Shown here one piece after another: positions 63,809-64,000 of a stretch of 64,000 nucleotides of DNA; the first letter of the stretch is position 1; each line of letters starts with the position of its first letter. Origin of the DNA: Litoreibacter arenae DSM 19593 (GTDB taxonomy: Bacteria > Pseudomonadota > Alphaproteobacteria > Rhodobacterales > Rhodobacteraceae). Under the pieces are notes generated by a model. The model saw nothing but the letters and a program-made list of their open reading frames with translations. It made no database searches and was not told the origin of the DNA. A program made the position numbers and the translations under genes. Location of the stretch: positions 465,085-529,084 of the forward strand of contig NZ_KE557314.1 in assembly GCF_000442275.2 (NCBI RefSeq), in the 5' to 3' direction.

Positions 63809-64000
63809 ATGACGACGCCATCCAAACTTGCCCTCGTCCCGTTCGTGTCGGTCGACAACATGATGAAGCTGGTCAACGCGATCGGCCCCGCCAAGATGAT
63901 CGCCGAGATCGCGGAGTATATCGAGGCCGACTTCAAACGCTGGGAGAAGTTCGACAAGACCCCCCGCGTCGCCGCGCACTCGGACGAAGGCGTGATAGAG
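63809..64000 (+). CDS. Ornithine cyclodeaminase, 5' part (cut by window edge)
   Basis: The first 64 codons only: begins MTTPSKLALVPFVSVDNMMKL and continues MIAEIAEYIEADFKRWEKFDKTPRVAAHS. This opening (an FxKxPR-like FDKTPRVAAHS) matches ornithine cyclodeaminases, which convert ornithine to proline. One base after arginase in the same operon, which supports the call. Confidence 0.8.
   Translation, partial: MTTPSKLALVPFVSVDNMMKLVNAIGPAKMIAEIAEYIEADFKRWEKFDKTPRVAAHSDEGVIE

Overview
The window reads as chromosome from an alphaproteobacterium of the family Rhodobacteraceae (roseobacter type). The evidence is the gene order ubiE-ubiB / mutM / enoyl-CoA hydratase / rpsT / dnaA-dnaN-recF / gyrB, a flagellar set with flaF, flbT, a DUF1217 protein and a MotE-like protein, TTAA-N7-TTAG boxes resembling CtrA sites upstream of flagellar operons, and GC-rich housekeeping genes.

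Layout. 1-4.6 kb: polyamine/arginine catabolism (5' end of an Orn/Lys/Arg decarboxylase-like gene, a nitrilase-family amidohydrolase, gabT, and a divergent puuR with a candidate operator). 4.6-6.0 kb: eroded DNA with a broken Na+/H+ antiporter; an mgtE remnant lies at 2.0-2.3 kb. 6.1-10.3 kb: lytic transglycosylase lipoprotein, secreted protein, queuosine-precursor transporter, a compact unit with an 18-codon ORF and a structured RNA, a DUF4377 protein, and an astacin-type protease with an acidic disordered partner. 10.3-19.2 kb: DEAD-box helicase, arfB, a phospho-lyase/kinase pair, NAD salvage (pncA-pncB), trhO, and an FAD oxidoreductase.

19.2-44.5 kb: first flagellar block. fliF-fliH-fliN-fliP with an unknown gene (minus) faces fliL, an unknown gene, motE, motA and a large periplasmic protein (plus). 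Then come a degenerate IS3 element, flhA-fliR-flhB with a FliJ-like gene, the nine-gene operon flgB to a second FliL-like protein (minus), fliI, flaF-flbT-DUF1217, flagellin, flgJ with a FlgN-like gene, and fliK-flgD. Much of this block is visibly AT-richer than its surroundings.

44.5-56.5 kb: ubiquinone synthesis and the chromosome-replication block (ubiE/ubiB, mutM, enoyl-CoA hydratase, rpsT, rhodanese, dnaA, dnaN, recF, LysE exporter, gyrB). 56.5-62.3 kb: second, GC-rich flagellar block motB-flgE-flgK-flgL-flgI (minus). 62.3-64 kb: Lrp regulator divergent from arginase and ornithine cyclodeaminase (cut by the edge), so arginine/ornithine catabolism appears at both ends.

Together the two flagellar blocks supply most of the basal body, export gate, rod, hook and filament. 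fliG, fliM, fliD and fliS are not in the window. The most unusual items are the tiny-ORF/structured-RNA unit at 7.89-8.07 kb, a hairpin that encloses the arfB start codon, an IS relic that supplies the stop codon of a flagellar-cluster gene, and the repeated CtrA-like boxes.
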